This document shows positions 63,974-64,000 of a stretch of DNA of 64,000 nucleotides, piece after piece. The notes beneath the pieces are model-generated. The model did no database searches. It had not been told where the DNA came from and was given only the letters and a program-made list of their open reading frames with translations. Position numbers and translations under genes: made by a program. The first letter of the stretch is position 1; every line of letters begins with the position of its first letter. The stretch is from Streptomyces sp. DvalAA-43 (GTDB lineage Bacteria; Actinomycetota; Actinomycetes; Streptomycetales; Streptomycetaceae): contig NZ_FMBW01000044.1 in the NCBI RefSeq assembly GCF_900091725.1, positions 186,001-250,000 of the forward strand, read 5' to 3'.

Positions 63974-64000
63974 CGAACTCGAGGCGGCCCGCTGCCGGGG

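Larger units (their letters stand above)
44299..64000. mobile_element. Integrated phage (left part; right end outside the window)
   Basis: Starts directly after tRNA-Met with a convergent tyrosine integrase, then excisionase-like and repressor-type genes, early genes, DNA-modification genes, terminases, portal, scaffold and major capsid protein in the usual siphophage order. Tail, lysis and replication genes would follow beyond 64 kb. Several stretches (46750-46860, 49840-49970, 51240-51340) are clearly more AT-rich than the host DNA. No attR copy of the tRNA end is seen in the window. Confidence 0.9.

Noticed and set aside
44299..64000. CRISPR array or a second insertion sequence inside the phage
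   Set aside because: No regularly spaced repeats and no transposase with terminal repeats were seen; the only short repeats are the att-type and promoter-type elements listed.

Overview
The window is chromosomal DNA of a Streptomyces (or a very close actinobacterium). It has very high GC, GTG starts are common, and the gene neighbourhood is the Streptomyces core: leuA, recO-uppS, zur-znuBCA, glyS, dusB, ppdK, dgt, dnaG and an HrdA-type sigma factor, then paired tRNA-Asn genes and a CAT-anticodon tRNA. The right third (about 44.3-64 kb) is an integrated phage.

Chromosomal part, 1-44.3 kb. The left end carries the 3' part of leuA, a TerB-like zinc-ribbon protein, recO and uppS. The convergent zinc block follows (zur, znuB, znuC, znuA, all on the minus strand) with a probable Zur box between znuA and glyS. 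After glyS come a 9-residue leader-type ORF and a DUF6243 protein. Next are two DHA2-type MFS exporters flanking an MmyB-type regulator, dusB, and ppdK behind an unusually motif-rich 600-bp upstream region. Then: an ArsR-like winged-helix protein, a VOC protein, an SDR oxidoreductase, a TSUP permease, a class F sortase with a repeat-rich wall/membrane protein, a five-function Opp/Dpp-type peptide ABC operon (two permeases, one fused double ATPase, one binding lipoprotein), a PLP class IV enzyme, an FMN reductase behind a perfect palindrome, a YdcF/SanA protein, and a small gene broken by an in-frame TGA. The block ends with dgt, a ferredoxin-reductase-type flavoprotein, dnaG, hrdA, a heterodimeric ABC exporter pair, an FGGY sugar kinase and a YtxH-like membrane protein.

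Phage part, 44.3-64 kb. A tyrosine integrase sits directly behind the tRNA-Met(CAT) gene, so the element most likely uses that tRNA as its attachment site. Only the left end is visible; the right end lies beyond 64 kb. The control region holds an excisionase-like HTH gene, the relic and C-terminal half of a large serine recombinase that lost its catalytic domain, and a divergent XRE-regulator/membrane-protein pair. A rightward block follows: a ParB-type protein with a histone-H1-like tail, two small proteins (one DUF488), a fused methyltransferase-like/Mom-like GNAT protein probably involved in DNA base modification, and a second ParB-like protein. The packaging and head genes come next: small and large terminase, portal, scaffold, a decoration-type protein, a family E major capsid protein and a further small protein. 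Cargo genes interrupt the head operon: a lipoprotein, a nitrilase-fold protein that appears to lack its catalytic cysteine, and a transglutaminase-fold protein.

The most interesting places are the DNA-modification block (52.3-54.6 kb), the decapitated serine recombinase (46.7-47.8 kb), the paired cargo genes at 59.6-61.3 kb, the duplicated AT-rich promoters at 49.9 and 51.3 kb, and the leaderless micro-ORF at 8.2 kb. Start sites and site coordinates were read by eye; no database search was possible.
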